Assembly (NCBI GenBank): GCA_002494725.1
Contig: DACG01000030.1
Span: 62,001 to 126,000 of the forward strand
Direction of reading: 5' to 3'
Origin: Geoglobus sp. UBA235
Lineage (GTDB): Archaea; Halobacteriota; Archaeoglobi; Archaeoglobales; Archaeoglobaceae
Length of the DNA: 64,000 nucleotides
The number at the start of each line of letters is the position of its first letter. The stretch's first letter is position 1. Below are positions 22,573-30,976 of the stretch, piece by piece. The position numbers and the translations under genes are program-made. The notes beneath the pieces are model-generated. The model was not told the origin of the DNA. It ran no database searches and was given only the letters and a program-made list of their open reading frames with translations.

Positions 22573-24931
22573 TGAGATCTTCCTCAAGGTTGCTGAGGCG
22601 TATCACAGAGATGTTGGAAGGGGTATAGCGAGAGTTGATCCTGATGTGATGGCTCAGCTGAACCTTCAGAGTGGAGACGTTATCGAGATATCGGGAAAAA
22701 ATGTTGTTCCTGCAATAGTGTGGCCGGGATACCCCGATGACAGGGGGAAGAAGATAATAAGAATTGATGGAAATATCAGGAGCAATGCTGGGGTTGGAAT
22801 TGACGACAGGGTTAAGGTGAGAAAGGTTGAGGCAAAAACTGCTGAAAAGATAACCCTGGCCCCTACAGAGCCTGTAAGGCTGATGGGTGGTGAAACATAT
22901 CTTCAGAGGCTTCTTGAAGGCAGACCTGTCATAAAGGGACAGAAAATCAGGGTTGAAATATTCGGACACGTTCTGACGTTCGTGATCACGGCCACAAAGC
23001 CCTCAGGTGTGGTCATAGTCTCGAGAAGAACACAGGTTGAGCTCAAGGAGAAGCCTGCTGAGGGAGATACAAGACAGGTTCCGAGTGTTACCTACGAGGA
23101 CATTGGAGGTCTCAAAAGAGAACTGAGGCTTGTAAGAGAGATGATCGAGCTGCCCCTGAAACATCCGGAGCTCTTCCAGAAGCTTGGGATTGAACCACCA
23201 AAGGGAATTCTTCTTCACGGCCCTCCAGGCACAGGAAAAACACTCATCGCAAAGGCAGTTGCAAATGAGGTTGATGCTCACTTCATCTCCATAAGCGGGC
23301 CGGAGATAATGAGCAAGTACTACGGAGAGAGCGAAAAGAGACTCAGAGAGATATTCGAGGAAGCTGAGGAGAATGCACCAAGCATAATATTCATTGATGA
23401 GATTGACAGCATAGCTCCAAAGAGAGAGGAAGTGACTGGAGAGGTTGAAAGAAGAGTCGTTGCACAGCTTCTCACATTAATGGATGGTCTGGAGGCGAGA
23501 GGGCAGGTTATTGTCATAGGAGCAACAAACAGACCTGACGCTGTGGATCCTGCTCTGAGAAGGCCGGGGAGATTTGACAGAGAAATCGAGATAGGTGTGC
23601 CGGACAAGGAGGGAAGAAAGGAGATTCTGCAGATTCACACGAGAGGTATGCCAATTGAACCGCCCTACAGCAGAGGAGATATAGTGAGGGTGCTTCAGGA
23701 GTTCAAGGAGTCGAGCAGGTTTGAAGTGGACAGGATTGACTCGATTCTCAAAGAGCTTGAAAAATCAGAACTGCCTCCTGAAGAAATCCTCAAAAGGGAT
23801 TCCGAAATCTACGCTGAGGTCAAGGTCAGGCTTATAGACAGAATGTTTGAGTACATTGCCGACCTGACAAACGGGTTTGTTGGAGCAGATCTGGCAGCAC
23901 TTGCAAAGGAGGCTGCGATGCACGCCCTGAGAAGCAGAATGGAAAGTGGAGAAATAGATATTGAGGCTGAAGAAATTCCGGCAGAGGTTCTTGAGAATCT
24001 GAAAGTTACAATGAATGATTTTCTTGAAGCGTTGAAGAACATAGAACCATCCGCAATGAGAGAGGTGCTTGTTGAGATTCCAAACGTGAAATGGAGTGAT
24101 ATTGGAGGGCTTGAAGGTGCAAAGCAGGAACTTATGGAGGCAGTTGAATGGCCCCTGAAGTATCCTGAGGTTTTCAAGGAGGTTGGAATAAAGGCACCAA
24201 AAGGAATACTGCTTTACGGCCCTCCGGGTACAGGCAAGACATTAATTGCCAAGGCAGTTGCAAATGAGAGCAAGGCAAACTTCATAAGCGTCAAGGGGCC
24301 AGAGCTGCTTAGCAAGTGGGTTGGAGAAAGTGAAAAGCACGTCAGGGAGATGTTCAGAAAGGCAAGGCAGGTCGCCCCGTGTGTTATATTCTTTGATGAG
24401 ATTGACAGTCTGGCCCCGAGGAGGGGAGGAATAGGTGACAGCCATGTGACTGAAAGGGTTGTTAGCCAGCTTCTCACAGAGCTTGATGGGCTCGAAGAGC
24501 TCAAGGATGTGGTTGTTATAGCGGCGACAAACCGTCCTGACATGGTGGATCCTGCCCTGCTCAGACCGGGCAGAATTGAGAGGCATATATACATCCCTCC
24601 GCCAGACAAAGATGCGAGAAGGGAGATATTCAGAATTCACACAAGGGACATGCCTCTTGCAGATGATGTGAGCATTGACGAGCTTGCAGAGAAGACAGAG
24701 GGATACAGCGGTGCAGACATTGAGGCTGTTTGCAGGGAGGCCGGAATGCAGGCAATAAGGGAGTTCATTGGAAGCAATGGGCGGGAGAACATCAAAGATT
24801 CTGCTGAGAGAATAAAGGTTCACAGGAGGCATTTTGAAAAGGCACTGGAGAAGGTGAGGCCAAGCCTGACGAAGGAGGATATTGAGAGGTATGAACAGAT
24901 TGTTAAGGATTTCCACAAAATGTATGCCTGA
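22565..24931 (+). CDS. cdc48: CDC48/VAT-type AAA+ ATPase
   Basis: A 788-residue AAA+ unfoldase with an N domain (1-about 175) and two ATPase domains: D1 Walker A GPPGTGKT (219-226) and FIDEID, D2 Walker A GPPGTGKT (552-559) and FFDEID. It unfolds proteins for the proteasome. It is longer than the A. fulgidus CDC48 because of a charged helical insertion of about 50 residues at the end of D1 (roughly 365-425). ATG 22565 has GGAGGTG seven bases upstream and overlaps hsr1 by eight bases, so it is under HSR1 control. Confidence 0.95.
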   Translation: MSDEIFLKVAEAYHRDVGRGIARVDPDVMAQLNLQSGDVIEISGKNVVPAIVWPGYPDDRGKKIIRIDGNIRSNAGVGIDDRVKVRKVEAKTAEKITLAPTEPVRLMGGETYLQRLLEGRPVIKGQKIRVEIFGHVLTFVITATKPSGVVIVSRRTQVELKEKPAEGDTRQVPSVTYEDIGGLKRELRLVREMIELPLKHPELFQKLGIEPPKGILLHGPPGTGKTLIAKAVANEVDAHFISISGPEIMSKYYGESEKRLREIFEEAEENAPSIIFIDEIDSIAPKREEVTGEVERRVVAQLLTLMDGLEARGQVIVIGATNRPDAVDPALRRPGRFDREIEIGVPDKEGRKEILQIHTRGMPIEPPYSRGDIVRVLQEFKESSRFEVDRIDSILKELEKSELPPEEILKRDSEIYAEVKVRLIDRMFEYIADLTNGFVGADLAALAKEAAMHALRSRMESGEIDIEAEEIPAEVLENLKVTMNDFLEALKNIEPSAMREVLVEIPNVKWSDIGGLEGAKQELMEAVEWPLKYPEVFKEVGIKAPKGILLYGPPGTGKTLIAKAVANESKANFISVKGPELLSKWVGESEKHVREMFRKARQVAPCVIFFDEIDSLAPRRGGIGDSHVTERVVSQLLTELDGLEELKDVVVIAATNRPDMVDPALLRPGRIERHIYIPPPDKDARREIFRIHTRDMPLADDVSIDELAEKTEGYSGADIEAVCREAGMQAIREFIGSNGRENIKDSAERIKVHRRHFEKALEKVRPSLTKEDIERYEQIVKDFHKMYA

Positions 24932-24957
24932 ATGAATGATTTGGGAGGTGATGTGGT

Positions 24958-25488
24958 ATGCCGTGGAGAAGGAGAAGGAGAGACTGGGATGAGGAGAACT
25001 GGTTTGATGAGTTTTTCAGATTTCCCTTTGAGGAGTTCGATGAGATATTCAGGAAGATGATAAAGGAGCTTGACGAGGTCTTTAGATCAGCAGAACTCAT
25101 GGAAGGAAAACCCATAGTGAGGGGATTCAGCATAAAGATTGGTCCTGACGGAAAGCCAGAAATCAGGGAGTTTGGCAGCAAGCCAAGCATAAGGGAAGAG
25201 ACCGAACACAGAAAGCCACTTGTTGATGTAATAGAAACAGATGACGAAATCCAGATAATTGCAGAGATGCCTGGAGTGAACAAGGAGGACATAGATCTCA
25301 GTGCGAGTGAGACAAAGCTTGAGATAAGGGCTGAGGGAGAGTCAAGGAAGTATCATGAGGTTGTTCAGCTCCCGGATGAGGCTGATCCTGACTCAGCAAA
25401 GGCGAGATACAACAACGGGGTCCTCGAGGTTATTCTGAGAAAGAAAAGGCCAAAGAAGGAGAGCAGAAAGAAGATTGACATCGAGTGA
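24958..25488 (+). CDS. hsp20: Small heat-shock protein Hsp20
   Basis: A 176-residue alpha-crystallin-type chaperone. A long acidic and aromatic N-terminal arm (residues 1-75) precedes the crystallin domain (about 80-165, LVDVIETDDEIQIIAEMPGV to ARYNNGVLEVILRKK). It holds unfolding proteins in an ATP-independent way. A GGGAGGTG ribosome site stands before ATG 24958. As third gene of the hsr1 operon it matches AF1296 of A. fulgidus. The usual C-terminal IxI motif is not obvious; the tail ends KKIDIE. Confidence 0.92.
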   Translation: MPWRRRRRDWDEENWFDEFFRFPFEEFDEIFRKMIKELDEVFRSAELMEGKPIVRGFSIKIGPDGKPEIREFGSKPSIREETEHRKPLVDVIETDDEIQIIAEMPGVNKEDIDLSASETKLEIRAEGESRKYHEVVQLPDEADPDSAKARYNNGVLEVILRKKRPKKESRKKIDIE

Positions 25489-25491
25489 TCT

Positions 25492-25507
25492 CTTTTTTTT
25501 TATTTTT
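25492..25507 (+). terminator. T-rich terminator after hsp20
   Basis: A run of nine T, then ATTTTT, lies right after the hsp20 stop, between convergent genes. Archaeal RNA polymerase ends transcription at such T tracts without a hairpin. It overlaps the stop codon of the convergent SpoIIM gene. Confidence 0.5.
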
Positions 25508-26048
25508 AAAGCCCTGCAAGCACCGGAGTTATGTAGGTTTCGATGAGTGCTGCCATGAAAAGCATTGGCAGCGGTACCTTTGCAAATTTCTTGAGATTTT
25601 TTATGAGAGTATCATTCAGATCCACGTCCTCTCCTCTCACCCTTCTGAAAGATGCAATACCGAGGTCCAGACCGTAAGACGTGCTTATCAGGATTGCAGG
25701 TATCTCAAGGATTCCATGGGGAATCAGAAGTGCAAGTGTAGGAAGCATACCTATCTTGCTTCCAACCACAGCAACAACAATACCGATTATCACACCATTG
25801 AGCACAACAAAAAGCAGCGGAACTATCCCGAAACCGATTCCAAGGATCATTGATGCAAATGCCTTCAGCGAGTTGTTTGCAAATATGAATGCAAAAAGTT
25901 CATAGTGCTCGAGATCTCCGACAAATTCGAACTGCTGGAATGTCTGGTTAACAAAACCCTGTGCCATTTCCTCCATTTTAAATGCAAAAAAGTATCCTGA
26001 GACAAGAGACAGAATGAAAACCACTGAAACGGCAAGCAGACTCTTCAT
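25506..26048 (-). CDS. SpoIIM-family membrane protein
   Basis: A 180-residue integral membrane protein of the stage II sporulation protein M family, with about five helices and the conserved FIFANNSLKAFASMILGIGFGI and LLIPHGILEIPAILIS segments. In bacteria SpoIIM helps peptidoglycan degradation during engulfment; archaea lack peptidoglycan, so the function is unknown. It begins four bases after DUF63, and the two form a small membrane operon. Confidence 0.82.
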   Translation of the reverse strand: MKSLLAVSVVFILSLVSGYFFAFKMEEMAQGFVNQTFQQFEFVGDLEHYELFAFIFANNSLKAFASMILGIGFGIVPLLFVVLNGVIIGIVVAVVGSKIGMLPTLALLIPHGILEIPAILISTSYGLDLGIASFRRVRGEDVDLNDTLIKNLKKFAKVPLPMLFMAALIETYITPVLAGL

Positions 26049-26051
26049 TCC

Positions 26052-26837
26052 TCACACCCCGAATGTCATTCTCAGACCATTTCTGATTCCGGGTGCCATT
26101 CCAATAGTGAAGAGAACAAATTTGATGAACCCCTTCAGGTTCTCATCCTCCTCAGTATCTTTGTCCATGATGTAGAGTATGGGTACGATAACCGAGAGCT
26201 TCAGGACGATCATTATCCACGGGCCAAATGTGTTTATGAAGAACCTTGGAACAACGTGGAGCTCCCAGTATCCAAGGAACTGAATTCCCAGAAAGCTTGT
26301 GGAGCCATCAATCAGCTGGGCAAAAAGAACGGCAATGCTCAGGTTGTCTGCATTTAATGCTGAGGAAAGCCGGCTGTAGATAAATGTGATGCTTCCCGCC
26401 ACCATCAGTGCAGCCGGGAAAACCCACCAGTTCTCTATTTTCAGGTTTAAAAGCAGAAATAAAAGAGTGGAGGCTGCAAGAATCGCTCCTGGATAGGGGT
26501 AGTATTTCACTGATGTTCTGAGTGATATGAAAAGAGATGAGAATGTGATAAGGAATATCAGGATATATATGAAAGGTGTCATCAGGAGGTAGGAGAGTGG
26601 GGGGTTAACAAAACCCGCATCCTCCACAATTCTGACTGAGGATCCCAGAATTATGTAAGGAAGAGTGTGGAGGGCAAATCTGATGTCAAATATGACCATT
26701 GTTCTCAGAAATCTGTAAATGAGGTAGACCGACACGAGCAGTATGAGTGCAAAAGTTGCGGTGTTGACAGGGTTGTAGCCCTCCTTGTAGACAATGGAGT
26801 CAATGAAATACTCCTTGATGAACCCGTACAAATCCAT
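26052..26837 (-). CDS. DUF63 membrane protein
   Basis: A 261-residue archaeal membrane protein with about seven helices (DUF63). Recognisable motifs are FALHTLPYIILGSSVRIVEDAG, LLMTPFIYI and the DGSTSFLGIQFLGYWELHV segment. Function unknown; some members are annotated as possible transporters or proteases without proof. ATG 26837 is chosen over a TTG at 26849 because GATTTAAATAA (about 26857-26868) is the promoter, making a nearly leaderless message. Confidence 0.82.
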   Translation of the reverse strand: MDLYGFIKEYFIDSIVYKEGYNPVNTATFALILLVSVYLIYRFLRTMVIFDIRFALHTLPYIILGSSVRIVEDAGFVNPPLSYLLMTPFIYILIFLITFSSLFISLRTSVKYYPYPGAILAASTLLFLLLNLKIENWWVFPAALMVAGSITFIYSRLSSALNADNLSIAVLFAQLIDGSTSFLGIQFLGYWELHVVPRFFINTFGPWIMIVLKLSVIVPILYIMDKDTEEDENLKGFIKFVLFTIGMAPGIRNGLRMTFGV

Positions 26838-26946
26838 TGAGTTACTCAAATTTTGAGGTTATTTAAATCTAATGCAAGGGCAACCGAAAACTTAAAATGG
26901 GGATAGTAAGAGTATGCTCAAAAACAAAAGGAGGTATCAGAAAGAG

Positions 26947-27255
26947 ATGGGTCTGGACATATGTAATGTTTGCGGGTTGCCCAAAGACCTTTGTGTTTGC
27001 GAAGAGGTGGCAAAGGAGCAGCAGCAGATCGTCATAAAGGTGGCAAAAAGAAGGTACGGGAAAGAGGTGACGGTTATCGAGGGAATAGACAGGGGGGAAA
27101 TCAATCTTGATGATCTGGCAAAGTACCTGAAATCAAAGCTTGCATGCGGTGGAACCGTCAAAAACGGGGCGATAGAACTTCAGGGCAACCACGTTTCAAA
27201 GGTAAAGGAGCTGCTTGTAAAGAAGGGGTTTAATCCGGACAGAATTAAAGCCTGA
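26947..27255 (+). CDS. Translation initiation factor aIF1 (SUI1)
   Basis: A 102-residue homologue of eIF1/SUI1, which binds the small subunit near the P site and checks start-codon pairing. It has an N-terminal cysteine cluster (Cys 6, 9, 16, 18) and the SUI1 core KLACGGTVKNGAIELQGNH. ATG 26947 gives the usual family start MGLDICNVCG and has GGAGGT upstream; ATG 26914 would add 11 basic residues and lies near the predicted transcription start. Its end overlaps the convergent TraB gene by 11 bases. Confidence 0.92.
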   Translation: MGLDICNVCGLPKDLCVCEEVAKEQQQIVIKVAKRRYGKEVTVIEGIDRGEINLDDLAKYLKSKLACGGTVKNGAIELQGNHVSKVKELLVKKGFNPDRIKA

Positions 27256-28429
27256 TAAGATTCTGAACCGCCTGAAAAACAATCTCTTTTATATCTACTC
27301 CGTATTTTGTTGACAGGTACCAGATACCGTAGAACGTTCCAATGGCACTTCCAACATTTGTCATTCCTGCAACAAACAGAATTCTGAATGCTCTGTTCTT
27401 GAAAAGCTCTCTGAAAGATTCGGCATTGAGCATGTCCTCAAAGTCACCCTGAGTGGGTTTCCTCATCATGAATTCAACTATTCCTGAAAACCATCCTGCC
27501 GCGAGAAGTGGCGAGAGAGATGTGAGCCATGCAACAAAAAAGGCTGTGAGTACTGACAGAAAATGCCCACCTGCAAGGGCTGCGAAAACTGCCGAGGGTA
27601 TTCCATTTATCAGAAACCAGGCTGTGAATGCTGATATGAATTCGGATGTTCCCAAGTAGAGCAGAACTGAACCGAAAATGAACAGAACGGTCATGGTTAT
27701 CAGGAAACCGAGAATCCTTGCAACACTGATCTTTCTTTTTTTCACCTCCAGAAGCTGGGCAATATCTGGAATTGATTCAGGCTCTCTCATAAATCTTTCA
27801 ATTCCCTCCTTGTGTCCTGCTCCGACAACAGCAACAATCCTGTCGTATTTTGATGATGCCTGCAGAAGATTTCTGGCCATGAAAGCATCCCTCTCATCAA
27901 CGAGGATCTTGGCAGTTTTTGGGGATATCTTTCTGAACTCGTCAACCATCATGTCAAGAACGTCCTTTTCAAGGAGGTCGTCAACCTCAATATCATCTGC
28001 CTCAAACATCCCCTTCACAAAATAGTAGAACAACCTGAGTTTGTCAAAAAATCCAAGCTCATCCCACAGCCTTTTCATGGTGATGCTGAGGTCTCTGTCT
28101 ATCAGCAGCACATCTGCTCCAATCTCCTCTGCTTTTTCAACCGCCCTGAGCATTTCCTCTCCTGGCTTTACTCCTGTCTCTTCACCTATCTTTTTCTGAA
28201 ATCTGGAGAGAAAAAGCTGAAAAAGAAAGAGAAAAATGTTTCCCTTTCTTATGATGTCAACAATATTCACCTCAGCTCTGTTCCCTTTCAGAACCATGTA
28301 TCTCCTTAGATCAAGCTCAACGGCAACAGCAGATGGTCTTTCATTCTCAATTATCCTCTCAACCTCCTCAACACTTCTCTTCGATACGTGTGCAGTGCCA
28401 ACAAGTATGATTTTTCTCTCATCTTCCAA
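27245..28429 (-). CDS. TraB-family membrane protein
   Basis: A 394-residue protein with a cytosolic TraB/PrgY domain (1-230; LVGTAHVSKRSVEEV, VAVELD, VVGAGHKEGI) and a C-terminal membrane part with about four helices (240-394). TraB proteins of Enterococcus switch off pheromone activity, and human TRABD relatives are metalloproteases; GTAHVS and GAGH fit a metal site. The archaeal role is unknown. It overlaps the upstream site-2 protease gene by 11 bases, so two membrane-associated hydrolases are encoded together. Confidence 0.85.
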   Translation of the reverse strand: MEDERKIILVGTAHVSKRSVEEVERIIENERPSAVAVELDLRRYMVLKGNRAEVNIVDIIRKGNIFLFLFQLFLSRFQKKIGEETGVKPGEEMLRAVEKAEEIGADVLLIDRDLSITMKRLWDELGFFDKLRLFYYFVKGMFEADDIEVDDLLEKDVLDMMVDEFRKISPKTAKILVDERDAFMARNLLQASSKYDRIVAVVGAGHKEGIERFMREPESIPDIAQLLEVKKRKISVARILGFLITMTVLFIFGSVLLYLGTSEFISAFTAWFLINGIPSAVFAALAGGHFLSVLTAFFVAWLTSLSPLLAAGWFSGIVEFMMRKPTQGDFEDMLNAESFRELFKNRAFRILFVAGMTNVGSAIGTFYGIWYLSTKYGVDIKEIVFQAVQNLIRL

Positions 28430-29474
28430 TCCTGAGCACCTCCTGGATCTGCATGAGCCTGACGAGGTCAGTCTTGGTTATTATCCCCACAAGCCTGTCA
28501 TTATCGATAACGGGTATCCTGCCAATTCCAGTTTCATTCATCAGTCTGAAAACCTCCATTGCCGGGGTATCCGGATTCACAGTTACAAGCTCCCGGCTCA
28601 TAAGCTCTCTGATCGCCACACTTTCAGGCTTTCCCGCAACATCATGGATCGTGATCATGCCCACAAGCTCACCATCCTCAACAACAGGATATCCCAAGTG
28701 CTTTGCTCTGAATGCAATCTTCATGAATTCTCCAACTGTCATGTCAGGGCTTACGGTTTTTATTTCTGAGGTCATTATGTCCTCTGCTTTCAGCTTTCCG
28801 AGAAGGTTCTCGAGCCTTGACATCTTTTCCTCCTCACTCGCTCCGAGATAGATGAAAACTGCAATTATAGTGAGCCATAAGTTGTAAAAAAGCCCAAACA
28901 CAGCCATGAATATTGCCATGGCCTTACCAGTTTCGGTGGCTATGGATGTTGCCCTGTCAGGAGGTACATAACGGGATAGAAAACCTCTCAGAACCCTTCC
29001 CCCATCAAGAGGAAATGCAGGTATAAGGTTGAAGAGAGCAATTATGGCATTGATTCTGAAGAATACAGCGGAGAAGTCGGCAAGTGGCTGACTGTCTGAG
29101 AATGAAAGAAAGTAGAAGATGGCTGCAATTGCAAAACTGACTGCAGGCCCTGTGATTGAAACAGCGAGCTCTTTCATGCCTTTTGGCTGCCTTTCAAGCA
29201 CTGCAACACCGCCGAATATGAAAAGGATTATCTCCCTCACGTTGTAACCGAACTTCTTGCTTACAAGAGAGTGGCCGAGTTCATGGAGAAATACAGAAAT
29301 GAAAAGGGAAACTGAGGCTATGATGGAGAGCTCAAGTCCGTAATCCCTTCCCCTGAACCCGTATGGAAACTCCTGAATGTAAAAGATCCACACCAAGATT
29401 AGAAGAATCAAAAAGAGAGAGTAGTGAATCCTGACATCTATTCCGAATACCCTGAAAAGCTTTACAGAAGCCAT
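28419..29474 (-). CDS. Site-2 protease family zinc metalloprotease with CBS pair
   Basis: A 351-residue intramembrane protease. Membrane helices occupy residues 15-215 and contain the zinc motif HELGH (64-68) and LDGGR (156-160). A CBS pair follows (about 230-350; DIMTSEIKTVSPDM, LMSRELVTVNPDT), likely sensing adenine nucleotides. This S2P plus CBS layout is common in archaea; natural substrates are unknown, perhaps membrane-anchored regulators. It is downstream of glutamate dehydrogenase by 36 bases and overlaps the TraB gene. Confidence 0.92.
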   Translation of the reverse strand: MASVKLFRVFGIDVRIHYSLFLILLILVWIFYIQEFPYGFRGRDYGLELSIIASVSLFISVFLHELGHSLVSKKFGYNVREIILFIFGGVAVLERQPKGMKELAVSITGPAVSFAIAAIFYFLSFSDSQPLADFSAVFFRINAIIALFNLIPAFPLDGGRVLRGFLSRYVPPDRATSIATETGKAMAIFMAVFGLFYNLWLTIIAVFIYLGASEEEKMSRLENLLGKLKAEDIMTSEIKTVSPDMTVGEFMKIAFRAKHLGYPVVEDGELVGMITIHDVAGKPESVAIRELMSRELVTVNPDTPAMEVFRLMNETGIGRIPVIDNDRLVGIITKTDLVRLMQIQEVLRIGR

Positions 29475-29510
29475 AAAGAAAATAGAGCGGAGGGATTAAA
29501 ACCTTTCTTG

Positions 29511-30749
29511 TCAGGGAAATATGCCCCTCATTTTCAGAGCCTCAACAACATTGTTCAGGGCAAGAACCATTGACGCATCTCTCCAGAGTATGTTTCCGTA
29601 CTCCTGCTTCACATTAATCATGCTTTCAAATGCTCTGACAAGGATCCTCTCAAGCTCTGCGTTGACCTTCTCAAGATCCCAGAAGTATCTTTCCAGATCC
29701 TGCACCCACTCGAAGTAACTGACAACAACTCCCCCGGAGTTTGCAAGTATGTCGGGAACCACGAGTTCGCATTTCCTGTTGAGATATTCTTCGGCCTTTG
29801 GGGTTATCGGGCCATTTGCAGCCTCAACGATCATTCTTGCATTGATTCTGCGCATGTTGTTCTTATTGATGACATTCTCAACTGCAGCAGGTATAAGTAC
29901 GTCTGTCTTCATTGTAAGAAGCTCTTCATTTGATATGTGCTCATCTCTGAATCCCGCAACACTTCCGGTCTTTTTCTTGTGCTCCATCAGCTCATCCGGA
30001 TTCAGACCGTTTTCATCATAAACTCCACCTCTGCTGTCAGTCACCGCAACTATGTTCGCACCCATTTCAAAGAGAGTTTTTGCAGTCCAGTACCCAACAT
30101 TACCGAATCCCTGAATTGCCACATCTGCATCTTTCAGCTCCATTCCAATTGCCGTAGCAGATTCTCTTGTTATGATCGCCACACCTCTACCGGTTGCAGA
30201 GTTCCTGCCAAGAGAACCTCCAAGAGCTACGGGTTTTCCCGTAACAATTCCCGGAACAGAGTATCCCTGATAAACGCTGTAGGTGTCCATCATCCATGCC
30301 ATTATCTGCTCGTCTGTGTACATGTCCGGAGCAGGAATATCTCTCTCAGGACCTATGAATGGGATCAGCATTGCTGTGAATCTCCTTGTCAGTCTTTCAA
30401 GCTCATTTCTGCTGAGCATCTTCACATCAACCCTTACTCCACCCTTTCCCCCTCCGTATGGAATGTTAACCACAGCACACTTCCAGGTCATCCACATTGC
30501 AAGAGCCTTGACCTCATCCATTGTTACGCTCGGATGATACCTTATTCCTCCCTTGTAGGGCCCTCTAACGCCGCAGTGCTGAACTCTGTATCCCGTGAAT
30601 ACTCTTATACTCCCATCATCCATTCTTACAGGAACTTTTACCTCAACCGCCCTGTCAGGCACTTTTAGATACTCAACAATATCCTCATCAATTCCGGCAA
30701 TCTCGGCAGCTCTTTCAAGCTGATAGCATGCCATTTCGTAGGGATTCAT
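29511..30749 (-). CDS. gdhA: Glutamate dehydrogenase
   Basis: A 412-residue Glu/Leu/Phe/Val dehydrogenase that interconverts glutamate and 2-oxoglutarate plus ammonia. It contains the substrate site KGGIRYHP, the catalytic lysine segment KCAVVNIPYGGGKGG, DIPAPDMYT, and the nucleotide fold IQGFGNVGYWTA. Asp in VAVTDSRGG after the second strand suggests use of NAD, but this is not certain. The gene overlaps DUF357 by four bases, within a long minus-strand run. Confidence 0.94.
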   Translation of the reverse strand: MNPYEMACYQLERAAEIAGIDEDIVEYLKVPDRAVEVKVPVRMDDGSIRVFTGYRVQHCGVRGPYKGGIRYHPSVTMDEVKALAMWMTWKCAVVNIPYGGGKGGVRVDVKMLSRNELERLTRRFTAMLIPFIGPERDIPAPDMYTDEQIMAWMMDTYSVYQGYSVPGIVTGKPVALGGSLGRNSATGRGVAIITRESATAIGMELKDADVAIQGFGNVGYWTAKTLFEMGANIVAVTDSRGGVYDENGLNPDELMEHKKKTGSVAGFRDEHISNEELLTMKTDVLIPAAVENVINKNNMRRINARMIVEAANGPITPKAEEYLNRKCELVVPDILANSGGVVVSYFEWVQDLERYFWDLEKVNAELERILVRAFESMINVKQEYGNILWRDASMVLALNNVVEALKMRGIFP

Positions 30750-30976
30750 TCAATCACCTCCAGAAAACCGTAATCTCTACCTATCTCAAGCCAAGCCCAT
30801 GCCCAGACAACACACTCAAAAGCTCTTACAAGGTCACCTTTTTCGAGAAAATACTTTGAATCGCTTATGTATGCCATTATGTTTTCAACAAAATCCCTCT
30901 CACCCGAAAATTTTATGGATTCTATTTTTTCAAGCCATTTCAGGGTTTCCGCTCTCAGCTCTTCTTCAACCCTCAT
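30746..30976 (-). CDS. DUF357 protein
   Basis: A 76-residue all-helical archaeal protein with the DUF357 pattern: AETLKWLEKIE, a middle FVENIMAYISDSKYFLEKGDLVRAFECVVWAWAWLEIG. It looks like a small four-helix or TPR-like unit of unknown function. It overlaps the NfeD gene at its start (11 bases) and glutamate dehydrogenase at its end (four bases), so it is translated as part of that operon. Confidence 0.85.
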   Translation of the reverse strand: MRVEEELRAETLKWLEKIESIKFSGERDFVENIMAYISDSKYFLEKGDLVRAFECVVWAWAWLEIGRDYGFLEVIE

